Source: Prevotellaceae bacterium (GTDB taxonomy: Bacteria > Bacteroidota > Bacteroidia > Bacteroidales > UBA932). Taken from it: a DNA stretch of 6,141 nucleotides. This document shows, piece after piece, positions 1 through 5,902 of this stretch (within the stretch, counting starts at the first letter, position 1; each line of letters begins with the position of its first letter). A model generated the notes under the pieces. The model was not told the origin of the DNA and searched no databases. It worked only from the letters and a program-made list of their open reading frames with translations. Location of the stretch: contig JAIRKV010000088.1 in NCBI GenBank assembly GCA_031259935.1, positions 1 through 6,141 on the forward strand. Direction: 5' to 3'. The position numbers and the translations under genes were made by a program.

Positions 1-1
1 A

Positions 2-676
2 AAAAGAAAGTCTATTGAGGATAAAGAATTTGAAAAACTGAAAACGATGGAGTATTCTGATAAGCAGAAAAGATTCAAAGATGCAATCAATAACATTGAT
101 AGCACAGACTATAAAAAAGTTGGAGACCAACTCGGCGACGTTTCTACACGGACTTTATTGCAAATAGCGGAGACTATGGACACTATCAATAATATCCTTC
201 AGAACAGATCTGCACAAAACGAACATGAAAAAGAAGAAAAACGGGAAAATAAAACAAATAAAGAATCTGCAGAACCACCCAATTCGCAAAGGCAAAATAC
301 TGACACGATGTCAACTCCGGATAAACCCGATATGAACGATAAAACGTCCGAAATTATTCAATACATACAAGGCAGCGAGTTAAAAAAAGACAGTCTTGAT
401 AAATATTTGCAGATCTATCAGAGCAACTCTAAGCTTGCAAAAAGTATTGGGTTGTGTTTGGAGTTTTGGAAATTGGACAGGAATAATGACAAATCATATT
501 CTTCTTTCCGAAAAAAATTGGAAAAAGATAATTATTTACAAAATAGCAGTTTGAAAGGATTTGTAGATGATATGTGTACCCAAAAACATCCTGAATATGT
601 AAAAGATTTGCCTTCTCAGGATCAAAAAAAACCATTATCTGAAATAATAAAGAAACTAAATAATATAACACAGTAA
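2..676 (+). CDS. Hypothetical charged helical protein, 5' end outside window
   Basis: I do not recognise this family. The first in-window ATG is at 47 (209 residues from there), but the frame stays open to base 2 and the upstream codons read as similar charged sequence (KRKSIEDKEFEKLKT). No Shine-Dalgarno sequence precedes 47, so the true start is probably left of the window. No signal peptide or membrane segment is visible, so the visible part looks cytoplasmic. Counting from Met47, residues 1-52 look helical, 53-100 form a very polar linker rich in E, K, N, S and P, and 101-209 form a second helical part with SIGLCLEFWKLD near the middle. The stop lies 6 bases before the next gene, which implies cotranscription. 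AT-rich and K/N-rich composition matches its neighbours. A cytoplasmic partner of the envelope proteins encoded downstream is possible but is only inference from context. Confidence 0.72.
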   Translation, partial: KRKSIEDKEFEKLKTMEYSDKQKRFKDAINNIDSTDYKKVGDQLGDVSTRTLLQIAETMDTINNILQNRSAQNEHEKEEKRENKTNKESAEPPNSQRQNTDTMSTPDKPDMNDKTSEIIQYIQGSELKKDSLDKYLQIYQSNSKLAKSIGLCLEFWKLDRNNDKSYSSFRKKLEKDNYLQNSSLKGFVDDMCTQKHPEYVKDLPSQDQKKPLSEIIKKLNNITQ

Positions 677-682
677 ACAAAT

Positions 683-1600
683 ATGAAAGCATTAAAAATC
701 AGTTTAGCCGTAATTGTAGCAGCGGCAATTACTACGGGCATAATAATGTGGATTACGAGCATTGGTAAAGTAAAAGAAATTTCTTTGCCCAAAAATCAAT
801 TTACTGCAAAAATCGAGCAGGAAATTGAACAACTCTCGCAAATGTCCGACAACAAGTTTTGTAAAGAGTTTTACAACGAAATTGCCTATCAAATTAAAGA
901 TTTCCACAAACAAAATCGTTTCGGCAACAATCAGTCGGAAAACGACCAGTGGAAAGAGAATTTGGAAAAAAATCTATATTCATCTTATACCGACAAGTTT
1001 ATCAAACAGGCATTTGTCGTTTTTCAGGGATCGGAGTGGAAACCCGATGACCTGAAATTCATTCAAGCAGAAAAGAACGAATTGAAGAAATCGAAATTGC
1101 TTGTCGTCGGAAGTCCTGTGGATAAAGAATTTACGACAATTCAAACTGCTTTGAACAAGTACAACGAAATTGTCGGCTTTATTTCGTCCTGCAAAGGTTT
1201 AGGCTATTCAGGTTCGACGCTTTCCGACCGTTTCCCGCTCGCGGATGTGCAAAGTAAAATCTCCCGTGCCGCAAGTTTGCGCAAAAACCGCTTGGAAAAC
1301 GAATATGTCAATCATTGTATCCGCCTGCACAACGATTTAAAAGAAATTCCGCAAAATTTATTTCGCTTGCACGTCAAGTATTTGGACCATAAAATTGATT
1401 ATTGGAGTGGTATGTATTCCAACTACAATTCTCAACGCGACTATGCCAACAATCTTTACATACCATTAAAAGCAGAAATTAATATGCTGGACAACGATAT
1501 TTACAATGTCGGCAACTTCGACAGCGAGCAAAGCCGCTTGTTGAACAAATGGAGCGCCGACAATACCAATGCGTATAATTATAGCTATCCAAAAAGATAA
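683..1600 (+). CDS. Hypothetical membrane-anchored protein, single N-terminal TM
   Basis: A 305-residue protein of unrecognised family. Residues 5-27 (KISLAVIVAAAITTGIIMWI) form one strong hydrophobic helix after a short Lys-containing N-terminus. There is no clear signal peptidase site, so it is probably a signal anchor with the remaining 275 or so residues in the periplasm. That part is soluble and mostly helical, with charged helices at about 40-110, a more compact stretch near 136-185 (LLVVGSPVDKEF, then SSCKGLGYSGSTLSDRF), and a Tyr/Asn-rich C-terminus. Cysteines are at 60, 170 and 212. The start at 683 is the first ATG after the previous stop, and no Shine-Dalgarno is seen. From about base 880 the codons look richer in G and C than those of the flanking genes, although no count was made. 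Position between a charged protein and exported coiled-coil and TPR-BACON proteins suggests a role in an envelope complex (inference). Confidence 0.85.
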   Translation: MKALKISLAVIVAAAITTGIIMWITSIGKVKEISLPKNQFTAKIEQEIEQLSQMSDNKFCKEFYNEIAYQIKDFHKQNRFGNNQSENDQWKENLEKNLYSSYTDKFIKQAFVVFQGSEWKPDDLKFIQAEKNELKKSKLLVVGSPVDKEFTTIQTALNKYNEIVGFISSCKGLGYSGSTLSDRFPLADVQSKISRAASLRKNRLENEYVNHCIRLHNDLKEIPQNLFRLHVKYLDHKIDYWSGMYSNYNSQRDYANNLYIPLKAEINMLDNDIYNVGNFDSEQSRLLNKWSADNTNAYNYSYPKR

Positions 1601-1601
1601 T

Positions 1602-1607
1602 AAGGAG
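1602..1607 (+). promoter_or_regulatory. Strong Shine-Dalgarno site (AAGGAG)
   Basis: AAGGAG directly follows the stop codon of the upstream gene and ends 8 bases before ATG 1616. It is the only canonical ribosome binding site in the window; the other genes start after A-rich leaders. It fixes the start of the coiled-coil gene and suggests that gene is translated independently of its upstream neighbour. Confidence 0.75.
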
Positions 1608-1615
1608 CAAACAAG

Positions 1616-2575
1616 ATGAAAAAAATAATCATTATAACATTATTTTTATGCGGAATATGTTCGGCGTACTCGCAAACTGTGGATTCTTTGCTGTTGAAAA
1701 ATTACGAGCAGAAGATACTTGAAAACAGCAAATTAAAAACAGATTTGCAAACAGAGAGGCAAAAAAATCTTGATTTGAGTAATGCTTATAAAAAAGATAC
1801 GCTTGCATTGCAAAAACAAATAAAAGATTTGAAAAATGAAATATCTGTTGAAAAACAAAAAGTTTCAGATTTGAATAAAAATAAAATTAAAGAAGAAAAA
1901 GAAAAGTTGCAAACAAAAGCAGATAGTTTAAATGGTGAAATTCTTAAATTAAATCAAACTATCGCCGACAAAGACAGGCAAATTGCCACAAGCCGTCAGC
2001 AAGGCGACCAAAAAGCCCGAACCGAAAAGGAAAATGGAAAAAAAGAAGCATTGGCAAGTCTTATAAATTCATATAAAAACAAGATGTTTGACGACTTAAT
2101 AAAATCCTCAAACAAAGAATCCGTCAGGCGCGATATGCAACTTATCGGTAATAATGCAGAAGTGAACCCAATTTTAACTGATTTGCAGATTTATTTCAAT
2201 GCCGAAGAATTGCTGTTAAAAAAAATTGATGCGGCACAAATCAAAAATGCACAAACACAATTAAGTCAAATCAAACGCCAATCGAAACGTCTTGATGCTC
2301 TCAAAGAAAATATTGAATATTATCAAGATTTCAACACCGCACTCAAAGAAACAATCGGGAAGCTTGTCAGTTTAGACAACCGCAACTCGGCAGCTGGCGA
2401 TTCTGAAATTCAAAAACGGAAATTCAACGACATAGTTACTATTCTGGCGGATTATATGTACAATTATTACGATTATACAAAATATAAGTACCTGTCTGAT
2501 ATTGTATTTGAAATCATAAAACGCAAAAAGCCCAGCGCTGACGCAGATATTTCGGATTTATTGAATAAATTATAG
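1616..2575 (+). CDS. Exported coiled-coil protein of unknown function
   Basis: A 319-residue protein. Residues 1-19 are a signal peptide (KK, hydrophobic IIIITLFLCGIC, then SAYS before Gln20). There is no good lipobox, so it is probably a soluble periplasmic or surface protein. Residues about 25-145 are a long Lys/Glu/Gln-rich stretch with regular hydrophobic spacing, typical of a coiled coil (for example LKTDLQTERQKNLDLS and LQKQIKDLKNEI). Residues about 146-319 form a second helical domain with an aromatic segment (DYMYNYYDYTKYKYL, about 279-293) and the end DISDLLNKL. I recognise no catalytic motif. Coiled-coil proteins of this layout often act as scaffolds or spacers, but that is inference. 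The start at 1616 is supported by the AAGGAG site and the signal peptide. The next gene begins 4 bases after the stop. Confidence 0.87.
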   Translation: MKKIIIITLFLCGICSAYSQTVDSLLLKNYEQKILENSKLKTDLQTERQKNLDLSNAYKKDTLALQKQIKDLKNEISVEKQKVSDLNKNKIKEEKEKLQTKADSLNGEILKLNQTIADKDRQIATSRQQGDQKARTEKENGKKEALASLINSYKNKMFDDLIKSSNKESVRRDMQLIGNNAEVNPILTDLQIYFNAEELLLKKIDAAQIKNAQTQLSQIKRQSKRLDALKENIEYYQDFNTALKETIGKLVSLDNRNSAAGDSEIQKRKFNDIVTILADYMYNYYDYTKYKYLSDIVFEIIKRKKPSADADISDLLNKL

Positions 2576-2579
2576 AAAA

Positions 2580-3281
2580 ATGAAACGAATTATAACAATA
2601 TTTCTTACCGTTTTCGCTGCATTTTCAGCATACTGTCAGACCTGCATTCAGGACGGTGACCATTGTTTCGACAGTGGCGATTACGCTTGTGCCGTAACGC
2701 AATACAACGAAGCGTTTAAGAATGCAAGCTATAAAGACAAACAGACTGCCGAAATCAGACTCTCGCGGGCAAAATGGTGCGCAGAACATATTAAAGTTGC
2801 TAATCAGGAATTTAATAACAAAAATTACTCAACAGCCAAAGATGAATATCAAAAAGTGTTGGATACTAATCCGAAAGACAGTTACGCACAATCACTATTG
2901 GAAAAATGTAACACGGCGCTCAATTCTGCCGCAACTGCTAACAATTCCGCTAATCGACCAAACAAACGTACAACTACTCCAAAACAAACAGTAAGTACAC
3001 TTGCCGTTTCTGATAAAAGAATCACTTTTGCTGCAAGCGGCGGTAAAACAATTATTGGTATAGCAACTAATGCAAGCGATTATCAGATTACCCTTTTACC
3101 CTCGTGGTGTAAAGTGGGCAATAAATATGATAAATGGTTTTCATTGAATTGTAATGCTAACACAGGTGCGGAACGTGAAAGTTGGTTTAAAATAATCGCC
3201 GACGGCAAGGAAGTAAAAGTATATGTTGAGCAGTCGGCTAACGCAAAATTCAAAACTCGCAACGATCAAATAATCAAATAA
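2580..3281 (+). CDS. Exported TPR plus BACON-domain protein, probably truncated
   Basis: A 233-residue protein. Residues 1-19 are a signal peptide (FLTVFAAFSAYC before Gln20). Residues 20-112 look like tetratricopeptide-type helical repeats: GDHCFDSGDYACAVTQYNEA, then NQEFNNKNYSTAKDEYQKVL with the usual follow-up DTNPKD. A Ser/Thr/Asn/Pro linker spans 113-139. Residues 140-220 match a BACON domain, a Bacteroidota beta-sandwich of about 80 residues: LAVSDKRITFAASGGKTI, then the core LPSWCKV (173-179), and the closing strand VKVYVEQSA. BACON domains are thought to bind glycans or mucin or act as spacers, and TPRs mediate protein contacts. A role as an exported scaffold in this cluster is inference. 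After BACON only 13 residues (AKFKTRNDQIIK region) precede the stop, and the following DNA encodes the remains of another BACON domain. The gene is therefore probably shortened by mutation, and its product may or may not still function. Confidence 0.85.
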   Translation: MKRIITIFLTVFAAFSAYCQTCIQDGDHCFDSGDYACAVTQYNEAFKNASYKDKQTAEIRLSRAKWCAEHIKVANQEFNNKNYSTAKDEYQKVLDTNPKDSYAQSLLEKCNTALNSAATANNSANRPNKRTTTPKQTVSTLAVSDKRITFAASGGKTIIGIATNASDYQITLLPSWCKVGNKYDKWFSLNCNANTGAERESWFKIIADGKEVKVYVEQSANAKFKTRNDQIIK

Positions 3282-3289
3282 AAACAACA

Positions 3290-3625
3290 ATATTAAGCGT
3301 TACAATCGAAAATCTAACATTGCAGGCGCATATTCTGTTGTCGCCATTCCTGCCTGGTGCGAAATACAAACAATGACTACATTGTAGTAAGTTGTTATAA
3401 AAAAAGACGGGAAAGACTATTTCACAGTCATTGCAAGTGATAAATCCAAACGAGTTTATGTAATTCAAAGCAGTAAAAAAGATTGTTTTAACTGCCTAAA
3501 AAACGCATGATACTTTGGATTGCGCTCAACTTAACGATTATTCGCCAATGGCGGCATTAAATATTAGATTAAAAGTAGAGCCGTCATATTACAGAGAAAT
3601 TACAATTTTTTTACAGTTTTTTTAA
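3290..3625 (+). pseudogene. Decayed second BACON domain and tail of the upstream gene
   Basis: No intact gene lies here, but BACON-like peptide pieces occur in the right order in changing frames. From 3290 one frame reads ILSVTIENLTLQA, like the first BACON strand. From about 3328 the next frame reads GAYSVVAIPAWCEIQTM, matching the PSWCKV core of the intact copy. From 3378 a third frame reads YIVVSCYKK, and after an A7 run (3399-3405) the second frame resumes as DGKDYFTVIASDKSKRVYVI and QSSKKDCFNC. From 3509 another frame gives DTLDCAQLNDYSPMAALNIR and onward to a stop at 3623-3625. At least three or four frame changes, and probably a deletion between the first two pieces, separate this from a functional gene. 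From memory, some TPR-BACON proteins of Bacteroidota continue after a CxxC-like segment into a C-terminal barrel. The tail may be the start of such a region, but this is tentative. Confidence 0.7.
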
Positions 3626-3698
3626 TATTATATTACATTTGGTTTACAACGTTTGCAATGTACTGTCTGTAACTTTATTGATGATTTTGCTGTTAAAA

Positions 3699-3732
3699 TT
3701 TGTTTTTAATTTGAAAATTTTATATAACTTTG
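3699..3732 (+). promoter_or_regulatory. Bacteroidota-type promoter of the barrel gene
   Basis: The -7 box is TAACTTTG (3725-3732), an exact match to TAnnTTTG, with TTTG (3699-3702) upstream at a 22-base spacing, slightly longer than the usual 19-21. It leaves an AT-rich leader of about 30 bases before ATG 3766. It separates this gene's transcription from the upstream cluster. Confidence 0.72.
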
Positions 3733-3765
3733 CAAAAAATATTATTTAATTAAAAATAAAGAATT

Positions 3766-4443
3766 ATGAAAAAATTTATACTGATTTTTATTAGCTTGTT
3801 TGCCGTTTACACAGTAGTTTCGGCACAGAATTTCAAAAAAAATATTTTCGGAATCCGTGCAGGATTAAATTCATCAAGTTTTGTGCAATCTTCCGATGCA
3901 TTTGGAATGAATATTTCGATAGAAACTGATTCGAGAATAAGTTTTCATGTCGGTTTTTCGTATCAGCATTTGCTTATTCCCACAGTACCATTATATCTGG
4001 AAACAGGTTTATATTTTACGGAAAAAGGATTTAAACAATCCGTGGATTACAGTTCTGTGGCGATAATAGAACCTGAGATAGATTTTTACGGCAGTAAAAT
4101 CACTGTAAATGCGATGTACTTAAAAACTCCGCTGTTGCTTAATTATCATTTTATTCTTGCCAATAATATTACAATACAGCCCTTTGCGGGATTTTATGTG
4201 GCTTATGGTATTGGAGGTAAAGCGAAAGTGATCAGTGGAGGCAACAAAGACTCTGAAAATACTTTTGGAGATAATGGATTAGACCGCTTGGATCTTGGCG
4301 TTCGAATTGGCGTCGGCGCTACATTCGATAGAATATATATAGGCGCAGGTTACGAACCCGGCTTAATAAGCGTTTCTGATTCAGGTGAAGATTCTACGGT
4401 AAAAACCAAAAATTGGGCATTTACAATAGGCTATACTTTCTAA
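3766..4443 (+). CDS. PorT-like outer-membrane beta-barrel protein
   Basis: A 225-residue protein. Residues 1-20 are a signal peptide (KKFILIFISLFAVYTVVSA before Gln21). The mature part alternates amphipathic beta strands and turns and fits the small outer-membrane barrel family common in Bacteroidota (PorT / OMP_b-brl_2 type). Typical marks are GIRAGLNSSSF near the N-terminus (29-39), YLETGLYFTEKGFK (77-90), YLKTPLLLNYHF (118-129), QPFAGFYVAYGIGGK (138-152), a Gly/Ser/Asn/Asp-rich loop (157-172), LDLGVRIGVGATF (175-187) and a last strand ending in Phe225 (WAFTIGYTF), the usual signal for insertion by the BAM machinery. About eight strands fit the length. The family name does not give a substrate: members include PorT of type IX secretion and many of unknown role, and no T9SS neighbours are present. 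It has its own promoter and terminator, so it is a single-gene unit. Confidence 0.88.
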   Translation: MKKFILIFISLFAVYTVVSAQNFKKNIFGIRAGLNSSSFVQSSDAFGMNISIETDSRISFHVGFSYQHLLIPTVPLYLETGLYFTEKGFKQSVDYSSVAIIEPEIDFYGSKITVNAMYLKTPLLLNYHFILANNITIQPFAGFYVAYGIGGKAKVISGGNKDSENTFGDNGLDRLDLGVRIGVGATFDRIYIGAGYEPGLISVSDSGEDSTVKTKNWAFTIGYTF

Positions 4444-4489
4444 ATAACTTTAAGAGGCAAATTAGTTTTGCCGGTTGTAATGCGTTGAT

Positions 4490-4539
4490 AATGCCAATAT
4501 TTATACAGATTTCATGTTTTATATTGGCATTTTGTTTTT
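4490..4539 (+). terminator. Rho-independent terminator of the barrel gene
   Basis: AATGCCAATAT (4490-4500) and ATATTGGCATT (4521-4531) form a perfect 11-bp stem with a 20-base loop, followed by TTGTTTTT. It begins 46 bases after the barrel stop. A smaller hairpin, GGCAAA/TTTGCC (4456-4472), lies between them. Confidence 0.8.
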
Positions 4540-4579
4540 CGGTTGATAATTATAAACCGACGATTGAAATAAGTATTTA

Positions 4580-4905
4580 GTCGCTCCTTAAAATAAAAAA
4601 ATCAGCAATAATATAACATTATTTCAGTCGATTTTGTTTTGACATAAAAAGCAAGCAACACCTCATTGCGAGGAGCGCAGCGACGAAGCAACCGAAGCGC
4701 AGCGGAGCTCAACGGAGTTAATCCAGACTTGTGCTCTGTGTTTTTTCTGGATTGCTTCGCTCCTCGTAATGACGAACACAAAAGAAAGAAAAAACCCGAT
4801 TTCTGATTTGCCGACTTGTAGCCTGTATGTACGTAAAACACGGTATTTTATTCGACAATTTGCCTGATTTATAATAGATTGTTTCAATACTTGTTAAGGA
4901 GCGAC
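4580..4905. mobile_element. MITE-like element, 326 bp, with terminal inverted repeats and TSD
   Basis: The ends are perfect 12-bp inverted repeats: GTCGCTCCTTAA (4580-4591) and TTAAGGAGCGAC (4894-4905). Immediately outside both ends lies the same hexamer TATTTA (4574-4579 and 4906-4911), as expected for a target-site duplication. Because TA is its own complement, the inverted match can also be drawn as 14 bp. The interior carries no convincing gene and no transposase, so the element would be non-autonomous and need a transposase supplied elsewhere. It contains a palindromic repeat of wide distribution (4664-4770). It sits between the barrel terminator and queD, interrupting no gene. The family of the mobilising transposase is unknown. 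A chance match is unlikely given that repeats and flanks agree, but other genomic copies would be needed to prove mobility. Confidence 0.7.
4664..4770. repeat. Imperfect palindromic dispersed repeat (CATTGCGAGGAGCG type)
   Basis: The left arm CATTGCGAGGAGCG (4664-4677) pairs with CGCTCCTCGTAAT (4758-4770) with one G-T wobble, GAAGCAA (4685-4691) with TTGCTTC (4752-4758), and ATCCAGA (4721-4727) with TCTGGAT (4746-4752). The central loop is 18 bases (4728-4745). The left arm has extra bases, notably about 30 between GAAGCAA and ATCCAGA, so the hairpin is lopsided. From memory, the motif CATTGCGAGGAGC with GCAATCCAG is a dispersed intergenic repeat in many bacterial genomes. It is markedly richer in G and C than the flanks. 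The open frames across it are by-products of the repeat. Confidence 0.7.
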
Positions 4906-4911
4906 TATTTA

Positions 4912-5101
4912 CGCTATCAGCAAACAGATTACTTTAAACAAAATTTTGTCAGATGCTGTTACCGAACAGAAAATATCTTTGTGTATTTATCTGAAACCAT
5001 ACATATTTCCTGAAATTTTTACGATGTAAAAATATTAACATGTTATCAACACTTTCTACCTGCGAAGGTTTCAAAACATAATAAATGCAGATAAAAATTT
5101 A
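4912..5101. other. Gene-free spacer, no convincing content
   Basis: This stretch lies between the MITE-like element and the 22-bp array and contains no open frame of note. It has one promoter-like box, TATCTTTG (4974-4981), whose best TTTG (4945-4948) is 25 bases upstream, too far for confidence and with no gene behind it. It also has a small dyad, ATTTTTAC/GTAAAAAT (5015-5033), with a 3-base centre. A small RNA cannot be excluded. Confidence 0.4.
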
Positions 5102-5221
5102 TGTCTAAACGGATGAAAATTTCTGTCTAAACAAAAATTTATTTCTGTCTAAACGGATGAAAACTTCTGTCTAAACAGAAATTCATATCTCTCTAAACAA
5201 AAATTTCTGTCTGTTTAGAGA
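5102..5221. repeat. Five 22-bp tandem repeats ending in an inverted half-copy
   Basis: The core TGTCTAAAC starts at 5102, 5124, 5146 and 5168, and as TCTCTAAAC at 5190, so the period is exactly 22 bp through five units. Two unit types exist. Units 1 and 3 continue GGATGAAAA and differ at one base in 22. Units 2, 4 and 5 continue with an A-rich AAAAATTT-like tail. After unit 5, GTTTAGAGA (5213-5221) is the exact reverse complement of TCTCTAAAC (5190-5198), giving a 9-bp stem with a 14-base loop. The array starts about 185 bases before queD. A 22-bp spacing is close to two turns of DNA, so the cores face one side of the helix, as in protein-binding arrays. No such protein is known here. Confidence 0.85.
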
Positions 5222-5247
5222 TAAAAGATTAACCATTAAAATTATGA

Positions 5248-5255
5248 TACTTTTG
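5248..5255 (+). promoter_or_regulatory. Possible promoter -7 box (TACTTTTG)
   Basis: TACTTTTG fits TAnnTTTG exactly, but no TTTG box is seen at the proper distance upstream; the region there is the end of the 22-bp array. If used, it would give queD a leader of roughly 140 bases and place the array just upstream of the start point. Confidence 0.35.
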
Positions 5256-5322
5256 CAAAGCGTTCAAGTAATTTGACATATTGAAAACAACGGATGTTTT
5301 GCAAATGTTTTTCCTTTTAAAA

Positions 5323-5352
5323 TTTCCCTTTCCAATAAAATCGCTAACTTTA
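5323..5352 (+). promoter_or_regulatory. Probable proximal promoter of queD
   Basis: TAACTTTA (5345-5352) differs from TAnnTTTG at the last base, with TTTC (5323-5326) 18 bases upstream as a weak -33 box. The leader would be about 45 bases. The match is imperfect, so either this or the box at 5248 may drive queD. No preQ1 riboswitch motif was noticed in the leader. Confidence 0.4.
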
Positions 5353-5405
5353 CATCAATTTAATAATCGAAATAATGATTTTTTAATCATATAAATGTAA
5401 AAAAA

Positions 5406-5846
5406 ATGCCAGTAATACGCATAACAAAAGAATTTAGATTTGAAATGGCTCATGCGCTTGCCGGTTACGATGGTAAGTGCAAATATATTCACGGTCATTC
5501 TTATGTATTGAAAATCACTGTAACAGGACAGCCGATCAGCGACGAAAACAATCCCAAACTGGGTATGGTTATTGATTTCAGCGACTTGAAAGAAACAGTG
5601 AATAATAATATTATCGAACGTTTCGACCATTCGCTTGTATTAAGCAGAAAAGCCGCACTTGCAGATGAATTGAAACGTGAATATCAAAAGGTTGAAATCG
5701 TAGATTACCAGCCTACATGCGAAAATTTGATAATACATTTCGTCAAAATATTAAAGCGGGTATTACCCGAAAACGTTTCGTTGCATCATTTGCAATTGAG
5801 CGAAACGGCAACATCCTGCGCCGAATGGTTTGCAACAGATAATTAA
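5406..5846 (+). CDS. queD: 6-carboxy-5,6,7,8-tetrahydropterin synthase (QueD / PTPS family)
   Basis: A 146-residue cytoplasmic enzyme of the 6-pyruvoyl-tetrahydropterin synthase family, of usual length. QueD converts dihydroneopterin triphosphate to 6-carboxytetrahydropterin, the second step to preQ0 and queuosine in tRNA. Zinc ligands are visible as His16 (EMAHAL) and His29 and His31 in CKYIHGHSY; Cys25, in the C-x3-H-x-H spacing, is the expected catalytic cysteine. Asp74-His75 (RFDHSL) complete the catalytic group. Further family marks are GMVIDFSDLK (53-62), PTCENL with Glu106 (103-108) and LSETATSCAEW with Glu133 (131-141), which holds the pterin. All key residues are present, so it should be active. 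ATG 5406 is the only sensible start; the leader is A-rich without a Shine-Dalgarno. No other queuosine genes are in the window. A eukaryote-like PTPS activity cannot be excluded by motifs alone, but QueD is the common bacterial role. Confidence 0.93.
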   Translation: MPVIRITKEFRFEMAHALAGYDGKCKYIHGHSYVLKITVTGQPISDENNPKLGMVIDFSDLKETVNNNIIERFDHSLVLSRKAALADELKREYQKVEIVDYQPTCENLIIHFVKILKRVLPENVSLHHLQLSETATSCAEWFATDN

Positions 5847-5850
5847 AAAA

Positions 5851-5884
5851 ATTGCCTTGCCGTATTTGTTATATGCAAGGCAAT
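5851..5884 (-). terminator. Hairpin terminator facing the minus strand
   Basis: ATTGCCTTGC (5851-5860) and GCAAGGCAAT (5875-5884) make a perfect 10-bp stem with a 14-base loop. On the minus strand it is followed by T6 (5850-5845), so it best terminates the small leftward gene 18 bases upstream of it. On the plus strand the following bases are only loosely T-rich, so for queD it would be a weaker, shared terminator. Confidence 0.72.
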
Positions 5885-5902
5885 TCTGGCGGTTCTATTG
5901 TT

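Noticed and set aside
429..1055. Open frames opposite or overlapping the first two genes (429-692, 704-913, 825-1055)
   Set aside because: They lie within genes with consistent coding character and have no recognisable protein features of their own.
3274..3468. Minus-strand 64-codon open frame
   Set aside because: It is antisense to the decayed BACON region, which has clear sense-strand homology to the intact domain; no promoter or ribosome site faces it.
4602..4887. Minus-strand open frames of 79 and 74 codons
   Set aside because: They run across the palindromic dispersed repeat and produce the SLRGAKQS / RCAPRNEV type peptides that this repeat gives by chance; there is no start signal or family match.
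5041..5051. DnaA-box-like TTATCAACA suggesting an origin
   Set aside because: A single site with one mismatch to TTATCCACA; no cluster of boxes and no dnaA or replication gene nearby.
5040..5081. Tiny 13-codon frame (MLSTLSTCEGFKT)
   Set aside because: Too short, no ribosome site, and the only upstream promoter-like box has poor spacing.
5102..5221. CRISPR array
   Set aside because: The units are contiguous with a 22-bp period and near-identical tails; there are no unique spacers of 25-40 bases and no cas genes.
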